DNA from: Streptomyces adustus
GTDB lineage: Bacteria; Actinomycetota; Actinomycetes; Streptomycetales; Streptomycetaceae
DNA length: 63,656 nt
Reading direction: 5' to 3'
NCBI RefSeq assembly: GCF_009377175.1
Contig: NZ_VJZD01000024.1
Coordinates: forward strand, 1 to 63,656
Below are positions 27,105-36,619 of this stretch, in pieces. The notes beneath the pieces are model-generated. The model worked only from the letters and a program-made list of their open reading frames with translations. It did not search any database and was not told the DNA's origin. Positions within the stretch are counted from its first letter, which is position 1; the number at the start of each line of letters is the position of its first letter. The position numbers were made by a program, and so were the translations under genes.

Positions 27105-27563
27105 TCACAGGGTGTCGAGCGCCTTGACGTAGTCGTTCAGGTCGCGCGCGTCCGGCAGGGCGTTGACGACGGTCCAGCGCACGACGCCCGTCTTGTCGAT
27201 GACGAAGGTGCCGCGCACCGCGCAGCCCTTGTCCTCGGCGAAGACGCCGTAGGCGCGCGAGACCTCGCCGTGCGGCCAGAAGTCGGACAGCAGCGGGTAC
27301 TCCAGGCCCTCCTGCTCGGCGAAGACGCGCAGGGTGTGGATGGAGTCGTTGGAGACCGCGAGCAGCTGGGTGTCGCGGTCGGCGAACTGCGGCAGGTTGT
27401 CACGCAGCTCGCACAGCTCACCGGTGCAGACACCGGTGAAGGCGAACGGGTAGAAGAGCAGGACCACGTTCTTGCTGCCGAGGAAGTCGGAGAGCTTCAC
27501 GGCGCTGCCGTGGTTGTCCTTGAGCTCGAAGTCGGGGGCCTTGTCGCCGACCTGGATCGCCAT
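27105..27563 (-). CDS. AhpE-type peroxiredoxin
   Basis: A 152-residue thiol peroxidase that reduces hydroperoxides and peroxynitrite in the cytoplasm. The catalytic segment YPFAFTGVCTGELCELRD has the peroxidatic Cys46 in the T-x-x-C context, with a second Cys at 51. Other landmarks are APDFELKDNHGSAVKLSDF at the start and RGTFVIDKTGVVRW near the end. Length and pattern match M. tuberculosis AhpE, a one-cysteine enzyme; Cys51 might allow an intramolecular disulfide. Reductant is not visible. It lies between DUF3052 and the terD genes on one strand. Confidence 0.92.
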   Translation of the reverse strand: MAIQVGDKAPDFELKDNHGSAVKLSDFLGSKNVVLLFYPFAFTGVCTGELCELRDNLPQFADRDTQLLAVSNDSIHTLRVFAEQEGLEYPLLSDFWPHGEVSRAYGVFAEDKGCAVRGTFVIDKTGVVRWTVVNALPDARDLNDYVKALDTL

Positions 27564-27666
27564 CGTCGTGCTTCCCTTTCGGTGGGCTGCTCGGGTGAGA
27601 GCGCTGACAACGCCGAGAACACTGAGAGCGCTGAGCCCAGCCTACGCATCGGGCACGACGAACCTG

Positions 27667-27703
27667 CGGACGGGCTGGCCGACCTTGACCGCCAGCCCGT
27701 CCG
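27667..27703 (-). terminator. Terminator after the DUF3052 gene
   Basis: A 13-bp perfect stem, CGGACGGGCTGGC (27667-27679) with its complement at 27691-27703, just beyond the DUF3052 stop on the minus strand. Confidence 0.88.
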
Positions 27704-27717
27704 GGGGTGGGACGGGA

Positions 27718-28155
27718 CTACTTCTTGGTCTTGGCCGCCTTCGGGGTCAGCAGCCGGCTGCCGATCCAGTCCTTGCCCACGCTGACGCTCTTGGAGGCCG
27801 ACAGCCCCGCCGTCGTCGCGGCTTCCGAGATGTCGCTCGGCTCCACGTAGCCATCACGTCCGGTCTTCGGCGTGAGAAGCAGGATCGCACCGCCCTCTTC
27901 GATGTACGTGGTGGCGTCCACCAGCACATCGGTCAGGTCGCCGTCCTCGTCGCGGAACCACAGCACCACGGCATCGGCTACGTCGTCGTAGTCCTCGTCC
28001 ACCAGGTCGCTGCCGACAACTTCTTCAATGGCCTCGCGGAGTTCCTGGTCTACGTCGTCGTCGTAGCCGATCTCCTGGACCACCTGCTCGGGCTGGAACC
28101 CCAGCCTGACGGCAGGGCTAGTCCGTTCCTCCGCGTGGTCCGCGGTCGCGCTCAC
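27718..28155 (-). CDS. DUF3052 domain protein
   Basis: A 145-residue soluble protein typical of actinobacteria. It has LGFQPEQVVQEIGYDDDVDQ, an acidic middle (SDLVDEDYDDVADAVVLWFRDEDGDL), VDATTYIEEGGAILLLTPKTG and a Lys-rich end. In that middle the key part is DEDYDDVADAVVLW. Function is unknown; homologs commonly neighbour aceE, as here, where it is divergent from it. GTG 28155 is preceded by AGGAGG at 6 nt; an ATG six codons upstream overlaps this site and is less likely. Confidence 0.9.
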   Translation of the reverse strand: MSATADHAEERTSPAVRLGFQPEQVVQEIGYDDDVDQELREAIEEVVGSDLVDEDYDDVADAVVLWFRDEDGDLTDVLVDATTYIEEGGAILLLTPKTGRDGYVEPSDISEAATTAGLSASKSVSVGKDWIGSRLLTPKAAKTKK

Positions 28156-28518
28156 GGGTTGCCTCCTGATCATGTCTTGGTGAATATCTCAGCCACGCGC
28201 GTGCGCGAAGCATTGGCCGTAGTCCACACGGGCGGGGCGGATCGCGCAAGTACCCGGCGGTTCAGACCGCCGAAACGGTGACGATCCGGGCCGTGTCGCC
28301 CCAACTCCAGGCACGCCGCAGCAGCCGGAAGTGACCCACACCACACCCTTCTGCCCCCTTTGCCCCTTTGGGAATCAGGAGGAGGTGACACAGATCCGGG
28401 TTACCCCTCGGTAGAGATGACGTTTGTCGCACCGAGGTACACGATGGGGAGCGGCGCAGACAGACCGAGAACCTGGGAAAGAACAGCAAAAGCAGCCCTC
28501 TGACAGGTAAGGACCAGC
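28156..28518 (+). other. aceE leader and divergent promoter region
   Basis: No conventional gene. It contains a hairpin, CGGCGGT-TCAG-ACCGCCG (28255-28272). A full-length Shine-Dalgarno match AGGAGGTGA sits at 28379-28387 with no start codon at normal distance. A 9-codon frame from GTG 28384 to TAG 28413 (MTQIRVTPR) lies on top of it. A leader peptide or a long leader is possible. Confidence 0.4.
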
Positions 28519-31251
28519 GTGCCCTCCGGATCCGATCGAAACCCGATCATCATTGGCGGCCTTCCGAGTCAGGTTCCTGACTTCGATCCCGAAGAGACCC
28601 AGGAGTGGCTCGACTCCCTGGACGCGGCCATCGACGAGCGCGGCCGGGAGCGTGCCCGGTACCTCATGCTCCGGCTGATCGAGCGGGCCCGCGAGAAGCG
28701 CGTGGCCGTGCCGGAGATGCGCAGCTCGGACTACGTCAACACCATCCCCACCCGGGCCGAGCCGTTCTTCCCGGGCAACGAGGAGATCGAGCGCAGGATC
28801 CTCAACGCGACCCGCTGGAACGCCGCCGTGATGGTCTCGCGCGCCCAGCGGCCGGGCATCGGCGTCGGCGGCCACATCGCCACCTTCGCGTCCTCCGCCT
28901 CGCTCTACGACGTCGGCTTCAACCACTTCTTCCGGGGCAAGGACGAGGGGGACGGCGGCGACCAGGTCTTCTTCCAGGGCCACGCCTCCCCCGGCATCTA
29001 CGCCCGCGCGTACCTGCTGGACCGCCTCAGCGAGCGCAACCTGGACGCGTTCCGGCAGGAGCGGTCGAGGGCGCCGTACGGGCTGTCCTCGTACCCGCAT
29101 CCGCGGCTGATGCCGGACTTCTGGGAGTTCCCGACCGTGTCGATGGGCCTCGGTCCGATCGGCGCGATCTTCCAGGCCCGGATGAACCGCTACATGCACG
29201 CGCGCGGGATCGCCGACACCTCCCGGTCGCACGTGTGGGCGTTCCTCGGCGACGGCGAGATGGACGAGCCGGAGTCGCTGGGCCAGCTGACCATCGCCGC
29301 CCGCGAGGGCCTGGACAACCTGACCTTCGTGGTCAACTGCAACCTCCAGCGGCTCGACGGCCCGGTGCGCGGCAACGGCAAGGTCATCCAGGAGCTGGAG
29401 TCGGTCTTCCGGGGCGCCGGCTGGAACGTGATCAAGCTGATCTGGGACCGGACCTGGGACCCGCTGCTCGCCCAGGACCGCGACGGCATCCTGGTCAACA
29501 AGATGAACACGACTCCGGACGGCCAGTTCCAGACGTACGCCACCGAGTCGGGCGGATACATCCGCAACCACTTCTTCGGCGACGACCAGCGGCTGCGCGC
29601 CATGGTCGAGCACCTGACCGACGATCAGATCCTGCACCTGGGCCGCGGCGGTCACGACCACAGGAAGATCTACGCCGCGTTCAAGGCCGCCGTCGAGCAC
29701 CGGGACCAGCCCACGGTCATCCTCGCCAAGACCGTCAAGGGCTGGACGCTGGGTCCGAACTTCGAGGGCCGCAACGCCACGCACCAGATGAAGAAGCTGA
29801 CGGTCGCCGACCTCAAGGGCTTCCGCGACCGGCTGCACCTGCCGATCTCCGACCAGGAGCTGGAGTCCGGCCTGCCGCCGTACTACCACCCGGGCCGCGA
29901 CTCGGAGGAGATCCAGTACATGCACGACCGGCGCAAGGGACTCGGCGGGTACGTCCCGACCCGGGTGGTGCGCGCCGAGCCGCTGGCCCTGCCGGACGAC
30001 AAGACGTACGCGACCGTGAAGAAGGGCTCCGGCCAGCAGTCGATCGCCACGACCATGGCGTTCGTGCGACTGCTGAAGGACCTGATGCGGGACAAGGAGA
30101 TCGGCAAGCGATTCGTGCTGATCGCGCCGGACGAGTACCGCACGTTCGGCATGGACTCCTTCTTCCCGAGCGCGAAGATCTACAACCCGCTCGGGCAGCA
30201 GTACGAGTCCGTCGACCGTGACCTGCTGCTCGCCTACAAGGAGTCGCCGACCGGGCAGATGCTGCACGACGGCATCTCCGAGGCGGGCTGCACGGCCTCC
30301 CTGATCGCGGCCGGCTCGGCCTACGCGACCCACGGCGAGCCGCTGATCCCGGTCTACGTCTTCTACTCGATGTTCGGCTTCCAGCGCACCGGCGACCAGT
30401 TCTGGCAGATGGCCGACCAGCTGGCGCGCGGTTTCGTCCTGGGCGCGACCGCCGGACGTACGACCCTGACCGGCGAGGGCCTCCAGCACGCGGACGGCCA
30501 CTCGCAGCTGCTGGCCTCGACGAACCCCGGCTGTGTCGCCTACGACCCGGCCTACGGGTACGAGATCGCGCACATCGTGCAGGACGGCCTGCGCCGGATG
30601 TACGGCCCCGACAGCGAGAACGTCTTCTACTACCTCACCGTCTACAACGAGCCGATCCAGCATCCGGCGGAGCCCGCGGACGTCGACGTGGACGGCATCC
30701 TCAAGGGCATCCACCGGATCGCCGCCGGCACCTCGGGCACGGTCCCGGCGCAGATCATCGCGTCGGGCGTGGCGGTGCCCTGGGCCCTGGATGCGCAGCG
30801 GACGCTGGCCGAGGAGTGGAACGTGCGCGCCGACGTCTGGTCGGCGACCTCCTTCAACGAGCTGCGGCGCGAGGCCGTGGAGGCCGAGCGGCACAATCTG
30901 CTGCACCCGGAGGAGGAGCAGCGGGTGCCGTATGTGACGCGGAAGCTGAGCACGGCCGAGGGGCCGTTCGTGGCGGTTTCCGACTGGATGCGTTCGGTTC
31001 CGGACCAGATCTCCCGTTGGGTGCCGGGGACCTATCAGTCGCTGGGCGCGGACGGGTTCGGGTTCGCGGACACCCGTGGCGCGGCCCGCCGGTTCTTCCA
31101 CATCGACGCGCCGTCGATCGTGGTCGCGGTGCTGACCGAGCTGGCGCGCGAGGGCAAGGTCGACCGTTCGGTCCTGAAGCAGGCCGTCGACCGGTACCAG
31201 TTGCTGGACGTGGCGGCGGCGGATCCGGGCACGGCCGGCGGCGACGCGTGA
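28519..31251 (+). CDS. aceE: Pyruvate dehydrogenase E1, homodimeric type
   Basis: A 910-residue thiamine-diphosphate enzyme that decarboxylates pyruvate and acetylates the E2 lipoyl groups, feeding acetyl-CoA. The Mg-ThDP fold is [16 protein letters not shown] followed by [18 protein letters not shown]. Other landmarks are [21 protein letters not shown], the [15 protein letters not shown] loop, and the C-terminal transketolase parts [16 protein letters not shown] and [11 protein letters not shown]. Length fits the E. coli/actinobacterial a2-type E1. GTG 28519 has AAGGA upstream. E2 and E3 genes are not in the window, which is normal for this lineage. The fab operon lies 13 kb away. Confidence 0.97.
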   Translation: MPSGSDRNPIIIGGLPSQVPDFDPEETQEWLDSLDAAIDERGRERARYLMLRLIERAREKRVAVPEMRSSDYVNTIPTRAEPFFPGNEEIERRILNATRWNAAVMVSRAQRPGIGVGGHIATFASSASLYDVGFNHFFRGKDEGDGGDQVFFQGHASPGIYARAYLLDRLSERNLDAFRQERSRAPYGLSSYPHPRLMPDFWEFPTVSMGLGPIGAIFQARMNRYMHARGIADTSRSHVWAFLGDGEMDEPESLGQLTIAAREGLDNLTFVVNCNLQRLDGPVRGNGKVIQELESVFRGAGWNVIKLIWDRTWDPLLAQDRDGILVNKMNTTPDGQFQTYATESGGYIRNHFFGDDQRLRAMVEHLTDDQILHLGRGGHDHRKIYAAFKAAVEHRDQPTVILAKTVKGWTLGPNFEGRNATHQMKKLTVADLKGFRDRLHLPISDQELESGLPPYYHPGRDSEEIQYMHDRRKGLGGYVPTRVVRAEPLALPDDKTYATVKKGSGQQSIATTMAFVRLLKDLMRDKEIGKRFVLIAPDEYRTFGMDSFFPSAKIYNPLGQQYESVDRDLLLAYKESPTGQMLHDGISEAGCTASLIAAGSAYATHGEPLIPVYVFYSMFGFQRTGDQFWQMADQLARGFVLGATAGRTTLTGEGLQHADGHSQLLASTNPGCVAYDPAYGYEIAHIVQDGLRRMYGPDSENVFYYLTVYNEPIQHPAEPADVDVDGILKGIHRIAAGTSGTVPAQIIASGVAVPWALDAQRTLAEEWNVRADVWSATSFNELRREAVEAERHNLLHPEEEQRVPYVTRKLSTAEGPFVAVSDWMRSVPDQISRWVPGTYQSLGADGFGFADTRGAARRFFHIDAPSIVVAVLTELAREGKVDRSVLKQAVDRYQLLDVAAADPGTAGGDA

Positions 31252-31274
31252 CTCCGCGCGCCTGAGCGCACGTC

Positions 31275-31307
31275 GGGGCGGTGGGACCGATCGGCCCCAC
31301 CGCCCTT
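31275..31307 (+). terminator. aceE terminator
   Basis: GGGCGGTGGG (31276-31285) pairs with CCCACCGCCC (31296-31305) across a 10-nt loop and is followed by TT. Confidence 0.85.
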
Positions 31308-31329
31308 ATGCGTTCCTTACGATGCGCTC

Positions 31330-32094
31330 ATGCAGGAACAATCGGGACAGGTCCGCTGGGAGCAGCGCACCCAACGGCCGTTGCTGGCCCTGGCCGTGGT
31401 GTTCGCCCTCGCCTATGCCGTGCCGATCGTGGACAGTTCGGCCGGACGCACGCTGACGATCGCGTGCACGGTGACCGAGTGGACGGTGTGGGGGGCGTTC
31501 GCCGCGGACTATCTGGTGCGCCTGGCGATGTCCGGGCACCGCCGGGAGTTCGTCCGCACGCACTGGCTGGACCTGGGCGCGGTGGTGCTGCCGATCCTTC
31601 AGCCGCTGCGGCTGCTGCGGCTGGTGGCGACCCTGATGCTGGTGGGCCGGCGGGCGCGGATGGCCTCCCAGATCCGGCTGACGACGTACGTGGGCGGGGC
31701 GGTCGTCGGGCTGCTGATGTTCGGTTCGCTGGCCGTGCTCTCGGTGGAGCGGGACTCGCCCAACGGGAACATCCGCACGCTGGGTGACGCCGTGTGGTGG
31801 TCCTTCACGACGATGACGACCGTCGGGTACGGGGACCACGCGCCGACCACCGGGATGGGCCGGGTGCTGGCCGTCGGGCTGATGCTGTCCGGCATCGCCC
31901 TGCTGGGTGTGGTCACCGCGAACATCGCCGCGTGGTTCATCGCCCGGTTCGAGAAGGACGACGTGGAGGAGCGGCGCCAGACGGAGGCGATCGAGCGGCT
32001 GACGGAGGAGGTCCGCGCACTGCGCGCGGAGGTCGCGGCACTGACCCGGGCGGGGTCCGTACGGGAGCCCGTGGGCGGGGAACAGACGCACTGA
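31330..32094 (+). CDS. Voltage-gated-type potassium channel, single pore
   Basis: A 254-residue membrane protein with about six helices. The pore carries the selectivity filter TTVGYGD (163-169) between WWSFTTM and a last helix (GRVLAVGLMLSGIALLGVV). An S4-like region at about 92-115 has spaced arginines (LRLLRLVATLMLVGRRAR), fewer than in strongly voltage-gated channels. The C-terminus (about 208-240) is a charged coiled coil (ERRQTEAIERLTEEVRALRAE) suited to tetramer assembly. Start ATG 31330 lies about 25 bp after the aceE terminator; no strong Shine-Dalgarno is obvious. Confidence 0.92.
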   Translation: MQEQSGQVRWEQRTQRPLLALAVVFALAYAVPIVDSSAGRTLTIACTVTEWTVWGAFAADYLVRLAMSGHRREFVRTHWLDLGAVVLPILQPLRLLRLVATLMLVGRRARMASQIRLTTYVGGAVVGLLMFGSLAVLSVERDSPNGNIRTLGDAVWWSFTTMTTVGYGDHAPTTGMGRVLAVGLMLSGIALLGVVTANIAAWFIARFEKDDVEERRQTEAIERLTEEVRALRAEVAALTRAGSVREPVGGEQTH

Positions 32095-32221
32095 GCCGCG
32101 GGGACGCGGGGCGGAAGACCGCGGGGAGAGGCGGTCGGACCGGGCGGCCGTCCGGCATCGCTGTGTTCGTGGGGTGCCGTCGCGCCGGCGCTCCGGCGCG
32201 TCCGGTCCTGCCGCGGTGCGG

Positions 32222-32545
32222 CTACAGGCCGCCGCCCGCGAGCCACATGATCGCCGTGAGGGTGTCTATGGCACCCAGCACCAGGGCGACCAGGGCCGGG
32301 ATCGGCCGGGCACCGGACCAGGTGCGGCCCATGGCGAGCCAGCCGCAGACGACCGCCGCGGGGCCGAGGACGATCCCCAGGGTGAAGAAGCCCGCGATCG
32401 CGCAGATGACTCCGATGATTGCCAGGGTCGCGCGGTCCGTCCCTCCCCCGGCCTCGGCTCCGCCCGGTCGGGGGGACCTCCATCGCGGCCCCATCCGGCC
32501 GCGCGAGCGGGGGTATCCACCTGTTCGCCGTCCGAAGCCCGCCAT
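32222..32545 (-). CDS. Small hydrophobic membrane protein
   Basis: A 107-residue protein with an Arg/Gly/Pro-rich cytoplasmic start (MAGFGRRTGGYPRSRGRMG). Two to three helices follow: ATLAIIGVICAIAGFFTLGI, VLGPAAVVCGWLAMG and IPALVALVLGAIDTLTAIMW. The pattern resembles DUF4190-type small membrane proteins common in Streptomyces. Role unknown. ATG 32545 is preferred since GGGAG lies 6 nt upstream; ATG 32548 directly before it is too close. It converges with the channel gene. Confidence 0.75.
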   Translation of the reverse strand: MAGFGRRTGGYPRSRGRMGPRWRSPRPGGAEAGGGTDRATLAIIGVICAIAGFFTLGIVLGPAAVVCGWLAMGRTWSGARPIPALVALVLGAIDTLTAIMWLAGGGL

Positions 32546-32855
32546 CATCAACTCCCAGAACCCCGGGATCAGTTGGATGTGCATCGGGGTTCGTCGGTGC
32601 GGGTACCCCCGATCGGGCCGCCAAGTCATCGGCCCGCGGGCCGTCGAGACGACGGCCCGCGGGCCTCGGCGCGCTGCCCCCCTCCGGCAGCGCGCCGCAG
32701 CCCGGCCGCCCTCCTTGCCGTACGGACATGCCTGTGGAACATGCCGTACCGGAGGACTTGACCCACTGTGACGTGCGGCGTCTGCCGGTGGACAGGATTC
32801 CCTGGCGTTGTCACCCTCATAGGGGAATTACGGTGAAAACGCCGTCGGATTCCCG

Positions 32856-34481
32856 TCAGATGTGAGCGCCTCCCATGCCGGCTTCGGCGTTCTCGCCGCG
32901 CTTGGTGAGGAAGGCGACGAAGACCGCCACCACCGCGACGCCGGCGGCGACGAGGGACGCCAGGCTCATGCCGGAGATGAAGGTGTCGTGCGCAACGTCC
33001 GTGATCTTCGCGACGATCGCCGCCGGGGTGCCCGGGGCCACCGGCGCCACGCCGACCTGGACCGCCTCGGAGGCCTGGTCCAGCTGCGCCGAGGTGAGCG
33101 GCGGCAGGCCCGCGGCCGTCCAGTTGCCGGGCAGGTCGCTGTCCACCTTCGACGCCATGACCGCGCCGAGGACGGCCGTGCCGAGGCTGCCGCCGATCTG
33201 CATCGCCGCCTGCTGGAGACCGCCGGCGACACCGGAGAGCTCCATCGGGGCGTTGCCGACGATGACCTCCGTGGCGCCGACCATGACCGGCGCGAGGCCG
33301 AAGCCCAGCAGGGCGAACCAGACCGACATGACACCGCTGCTGGTGTCCGTCTCCAGCGTGGACATGCCGTACATGGCGATCGCGGTGGCCGCCATGCCGC
33401 CCGCCAGCGGGATCCGCGGGCCCAGCTTGGTGATCGCCAGGCCGGCCAGCGGCGAACCGACGATCATCATGCCGGTCAGCGGCAGCAGGTGCAGGCCGGC
33501 GTCGATCGGGCTCATGCCGTGCACGTTCTGGAGGTAGAACGTCACGAAGAACAGGCCGCCCATGAAGGCGATGGCCATCAGGACCATCAGGACCACGCCC
33601 GCCGACAGCGGGACCGAACGGAACAGCGCCAGCGGGATCAGCGGCTCGGAGACCTTCGTCTCCCAGAAGCCGAACGCCGCGAAGAGCACGGCGGAGCCGA
33701 CGACGAAGGCCCAGGTCTTGCCGTCGCCCCAGCCCCACGCCGGAGCCTTGATCAGTGCCCAGACCAGGCAGAACATCGCGCCGGAGAGCAGCGCGATGCC
33801 CAGCAGGTCGAAGGAGCGCGGAGCGTTCTCGGCCCGGTGGTCGAGCAGGATCAGGCTGCCGAGCACGAGGGCGACGACGCCGACCGGCACGTTGATGAAG
33901 AACACCGACTGCCAGCTGACGTGCTCGACGAGCACACCGCCGAGGATCGGGCCGCCGGCGGTGGAGGCGCCGATGACCATGCCCCAGATGCCGATGGCCA
34001 TGTTGAGCTTCTCGGCCGGGAAGGTGGCCCGCAGCAGGCCCAGCGCGGCCGGCATCAGCAGCGCGCCGAACAGACCCTGGAAGACGCGGAAGGTGACGAC
34101 GAGCGCGATGCTGTCGGACAGGCCGATGGCGCCCGAGGCGGCGGCGAAGCCGACGACGCCGATGAGGAAGGTCTGCCGGTGGCCGAAGCGGTCGCCGAGC
34201 TTGCCCGCGGTGATCAGGGAGACCGCGAGGGCGAGGAAGTAGCCGTTGGTGATCCACTGGACCTGGGCGAAGGTGGCGCCGAGGTCCTTCTGGATCGCCG
34301 GGTTGGCGATGGCCACGATGGTGCCGTCGAGGGCCACCATCATGACGCCGACGGCGACGGTTATGAGGGTGAGCCACGGGTGCCCGCGCAGTCCGGCGGC
34401 CTCCGGGGCCGAGCCGGACGGGGTGGCGGCCGGCGCCTTGTCCCCCGGCCCCGTCGTGTCGATGGTGGTCTGACTAGTCAT
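32856..34481 (-). CDS. DHA2-type MFS drug exporter (14 TM)
   Basis: A 541-residue proton antiporter of the EmrB/QacA group. Motif D1 is VALDGTIVAIANPAI, motif A is GKLGDRFGHRQT, and motif C is GASTAGGPILGGVL. Fourteen helices fit the length. It is divergent from a TetR-type regulator and shares a 95-bp operator region with it, so substrate-inducible export is likely. ATG 34481 is chosen because TAGCCT ends 7 nt upstream, indicating an almost leaderless message; an upstream ATG at 34511 would lie over the promoter. The substrate is unknown. Confidence 0.93.
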   Translation of the reverse strand: MTSQTTIDTTGPGDKAPAATPSGSAPEAAGLRGHPWLTLITVAVGVMMVALDGTIVAIANPAIQKDLGATFAQVQWITNGYFLALAVSLITAGKLGDRFGHRQTFLIGVVGFAAASGAIGLSDSIALVVTFRVFQGLFGALLMPAALGLLRATFPAEKLNMAIGIWGMVIGASTAGGPILGGVLVEHVSWQSVFFINVPVGVVALVLGSLILLDHRAENAPRSFDLLGIALLSGAMFCLVWALIKAPAWGWGDGKTWAFVVGSAVLFAAFGFWETKVSEPLIPLALFRSVPLSAGVVLMVLMAIAFMGGLFFVTFYLQNVHGMSPIDAGLHLLPLTGMMIVGSPLAGLAITKLGPRIPLAGGMAATAIAMYGMSTLETDTSSGVMSVWFALLGFGLAPVMVGATEVIVGNAPMELSGVAGGLQQAAMQIGGSLGTAVLGAVMASKVDSDLPGNWTAAGLPPLTSAQLDQASEAVQVGVAPVAPGTPAAIVAKITDVAHDTFISGMSLASLVAAGVAVVAVFVAFLTKRGENAEAGMGGAHI

Positions 34482-34488
34482 GCCTTCG

Positions 34489-34545
34489 AGGCTAGTGACA
34501 GCCACTGACAATTGACAAACCAGTTCACAAGTCGGTAACTGTCAC
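34489..34545. promoter_or_regulatory. Divergent promoters and TetR operator, mfs/tetR
   Basis: GTGACAG (34495-34501) and CTGTCAC (34539-34545) form a perfect inverted repeat around both promoters. Rightward, TTGACA (34512-34517) with a 17-nt spacer precedes GTAACT (34535-34540) for tetR. Leftward, TAGCCT (34494-34489) lies 7 nt from the transporter ATG. Confidence 0.65.
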
Positions 34546-34575
34546 GCCGCGTACCGAACAGGCAGGAGAGACCCC

Positions 34576-35229
34576 ATGGACACCGCACCACCCCCCGGAC
34601 TGCGCGAGCGCAAGAAGCAGCGCACCCGGGAGGCGCTGCTGCGGGCCGCCCTCGACCTGTTCACCGGCCGCGGTTACGAACAGACCACCGTCGACGACAT
34701 CACCGAGGCCGTCGAGGTCTCGCAGCGCACCTTCTTCCGCTACTTCGCCGGCAAGGAGGACGCGGCGTTCGCCGTCCAGGAGATGGCGGAGGCGCACTTC
34801 GTCGCGTCGGTGGCGGCGCGGCCGCCCGCGGAGGCTCCCATGGAGGCCCTGCGCAACGCCCTGCTGGACGACTGGGACCGGCTCAGCGAGGCGATCGAGG
34901 CCGTCGTACCGGTCGAGCTGTACGTACGGATGTACCGGACGATCGAGTCGACGCCCGCCCTGCTCGCCGCCCATCTGCGCCGCTCCGCGGAGACGGAGGA
35001 GCGCATCGCGCGCGTGCTGGCCGAACGCGAGGGACTCGACCTCGACACCGATCCGCGGCCCCGGCTCGCGGTGGCCGTCTTCGGCGGGGTGATCCGGGTG
35101 ACGGAACGCCAGTGGAGCACGGGCGAGGACTTCAGCCCGCGGGCGATCCGGGAGCTGACGGCCCGCTACCTCGACCAGGTCGGTGTGGCGCTCACCGGAC
35201 ACTGGCGCCGCCCCGCCGACCTCGCCTGA
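34576..35229 (+). CDS. TetR-family transcriptional repressor
   Basis: A 217-residue regulator. Residues 8-60 form the TetR_N DNA-binding domain: LRERKKQRTREALLRAALDLF, then YEQTTVDDITEAVEVSQRTFFRYFAGKEDA. The rest is a helical ligand-binding domain of the AcrR/EthR kind. It most likely represses itself and the divergent MFS exporter through the GTGACAG/CTGTCAC repeat, and releases when the drug binds. ATG 34576 has AGGAGAG 6 nt upstream. The ligand cannot be guessed. Confidence 0.93.
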   Translation: MDTAPPPGLRERKKQRTREALLRAALDLFTGRGYEQTTVDDITEAVEVSQRTFFRYFAGKEDAAFAVQEMAEAHFVASVAARPPAEAPMEALRNALLDDWDRLSEAIEAVVPVELYVRMYRTIESTPALLAAHLRRSAETEERIARVLAEREGLDLDTDPRPRLAVAVFGGVIRVTERQWSTGEDFSPRAIRELTARYLDQVGVALTGHWRRPADLA

Positions 35230-35356
35230 GAACCCGGCCCGGACATCGCCTCGATGGTGCCCGAGGTCACCTGCGAGCATCGCCACTCCCATCGAAACGT
35301 GATCCCTGTCACTCGGTTACCGCGTGGCCCGCTCGTTCTCCTAGTGTGTCCTCCCA

Positions 35357-36574
35357 GTGACTTCCTTCGGCACCTCCCCGCAACTCAACGTCTGGCGCGC
35401 GCTGCTCGCTCTGGCCGTCGTGTTCGTGATGCTGGCGACCACCGGCTGGACGGCTCTGCGCCAGCAGCGGGAGACGACCGCTCTCCAGTCCTCCCTGACG
35501 GCCTGGGAGCACGGGCGCATCGGCGGACACCGGCTGCCCGACCCTCACGCGGCCCCCGCAAGGCTGTCCCGGTTCTTCGCCTCGCTCACCCCGCGGGAGC
35601 GCAACAGGCTCGCGACCCGCTACCCGCTCGCGGTCGGCAACATGAACGGCGCCCCGGTCCGGCTGCGCTACCGCGCCAACCGGGTCGCGCTCGGCCAGGC
35701 CCGCGAGGTCGAGCACGCGCGCATGCACGACAGCCGGCTCAGCCCGGCGGGGCAGCAGGAGGCGGGCCGCAGGATGCACCGCTTCGAGTCGATGATGAGC
35801 GGCGGCCGCCAGATCCTCGCCTTCGACCCGGAGAGCTCCGGCCGCGCCGCCGAGGTGTTCGGGGATCTCACCAGGGCCGAACGGATCTCGGTCGTCGTCC
35901 CCGGCGTCGACACCGACCTGCTCACCTTCCAGCGCACCAACCGCAGGTACTCGGCGCCCGTCGGCATGGCCAAGTCCCTCCACCACGCCGAGCGGGCCGT
36001 GCGTCCCGCGGTCCGTACCGCGGTGATCGCCTGGGCCGACTACACCGCGCCCGCCGGACTCGGCATCGACTCGGCCACCGCGATGCGCGCCGAGGACGGC
36101 GCCGTCCGGCTGAACGCGCTGCTGCGCGCGCTGCCCGGCAACGCGCCGGTCGCCATGTTCTGCCACAGCTACGGCTCCGTGCTGTGCGGGGTCGCCGCGC
36201 GCGACATGCCCCGCCGGGTGGTCGACATAGCCGTGGCCGCCAGCCCCGGGATGCGGGTGCCCAGCGTCGCCCACCTGGGCACCTCCGCCCGGGTGTGGGC
36301 GATGCGGGACGCGAGCGACTGGGTGCAGGACGTGCCGCACCTGGAGGTCGGGGGCCTCGGCCACGGCGCCGACCCGGTGTCCCCCGCGTTCGGCGCCCGG
36401 GTGCTGTCGGCGCGTGACGCGCAGGGGCACAGCGGCTATTTCGAGCCGGGCACGGACAGCCTGCGCAACCTCGCCGACATCGGCACGGGCGCGTACCGGT
36501 CGGTCCGGTGCGCCGACCACGACAAGGGGTGCCGGGCGGGTCTGCCCGGCAAGGCAACGGCAGAACGCGCGTAG
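35357..36574 (+). CDS. Membrane-anchored alpha/beta hydrolase (DUF1023)
   Basis: A 405-residue protein. An N-terminal helix (about 12-32) is a signal anchor, leaving the catalytic part outside the membrane. The DUF1023 core contains RISVVVPGVDTDLLTFQ, the nucleophile elbow FCHSYGSVLCG (C-H-S-Y-G) and AASPGMRV. A probable acid/His pair sits in the DASDWVQDVPHLE and SARDAQGHSGYFE segments. Family enzymes are esterase- or lipase-like; a natural substrate is not known. GTG 35357 follows a TAGTGT hexamer by 9 nt and has CTCCC but no Shine-Dalgarno. It is a single gene between tetR and the DUF4429 gene. Confidence 0.87.
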   Translation: MTSFGTSPQLNVWRALLALAVVFVMLATTGWTALRQQRETTALQSSLTAWEHGRIGGHRLPDPHAAPARLSRFFASLTPRERNRLATRYPLAVGNMNGAPVRLRYRANRVALGQAREVEHARMHDSRLSPAGQQEAGRRMHRFESMMSGGRQILAFDPESSGRAAEVFGDLTRAERISVVVPGVDTDLLTFQRTNRRYSAPVGMAKSLHHAERAVRPAVRTAVIAWADYTAPAGLGIDSATAMRAEDGAVRLNALLRALPGNAPVAMFCHSYGSVLCGVAARDMPRRVVDIAVAASPGMRVPSVAHLGTSARVWAMRDASDWVQDVPHLEVGGLGHGADPVSPAFGARVLSARDAQGHSGYFEPGTDSLRNLADIGTGAYRSVRCADHDKGCRAGLPGKATAERA

Positions 36575-36619
36575 AGACGTAGAAATCGCGGTCTGCCCGG
36601 GGAGGCGACGGAGGAGCTC

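Noticed and set aside
28375..31101. 908-codon frame antisense to aceE
   Set aside because: aceE has all family motifs on the plus strand. The antisense frame has His/Arg/Val-rich composition and no recognisable domain.
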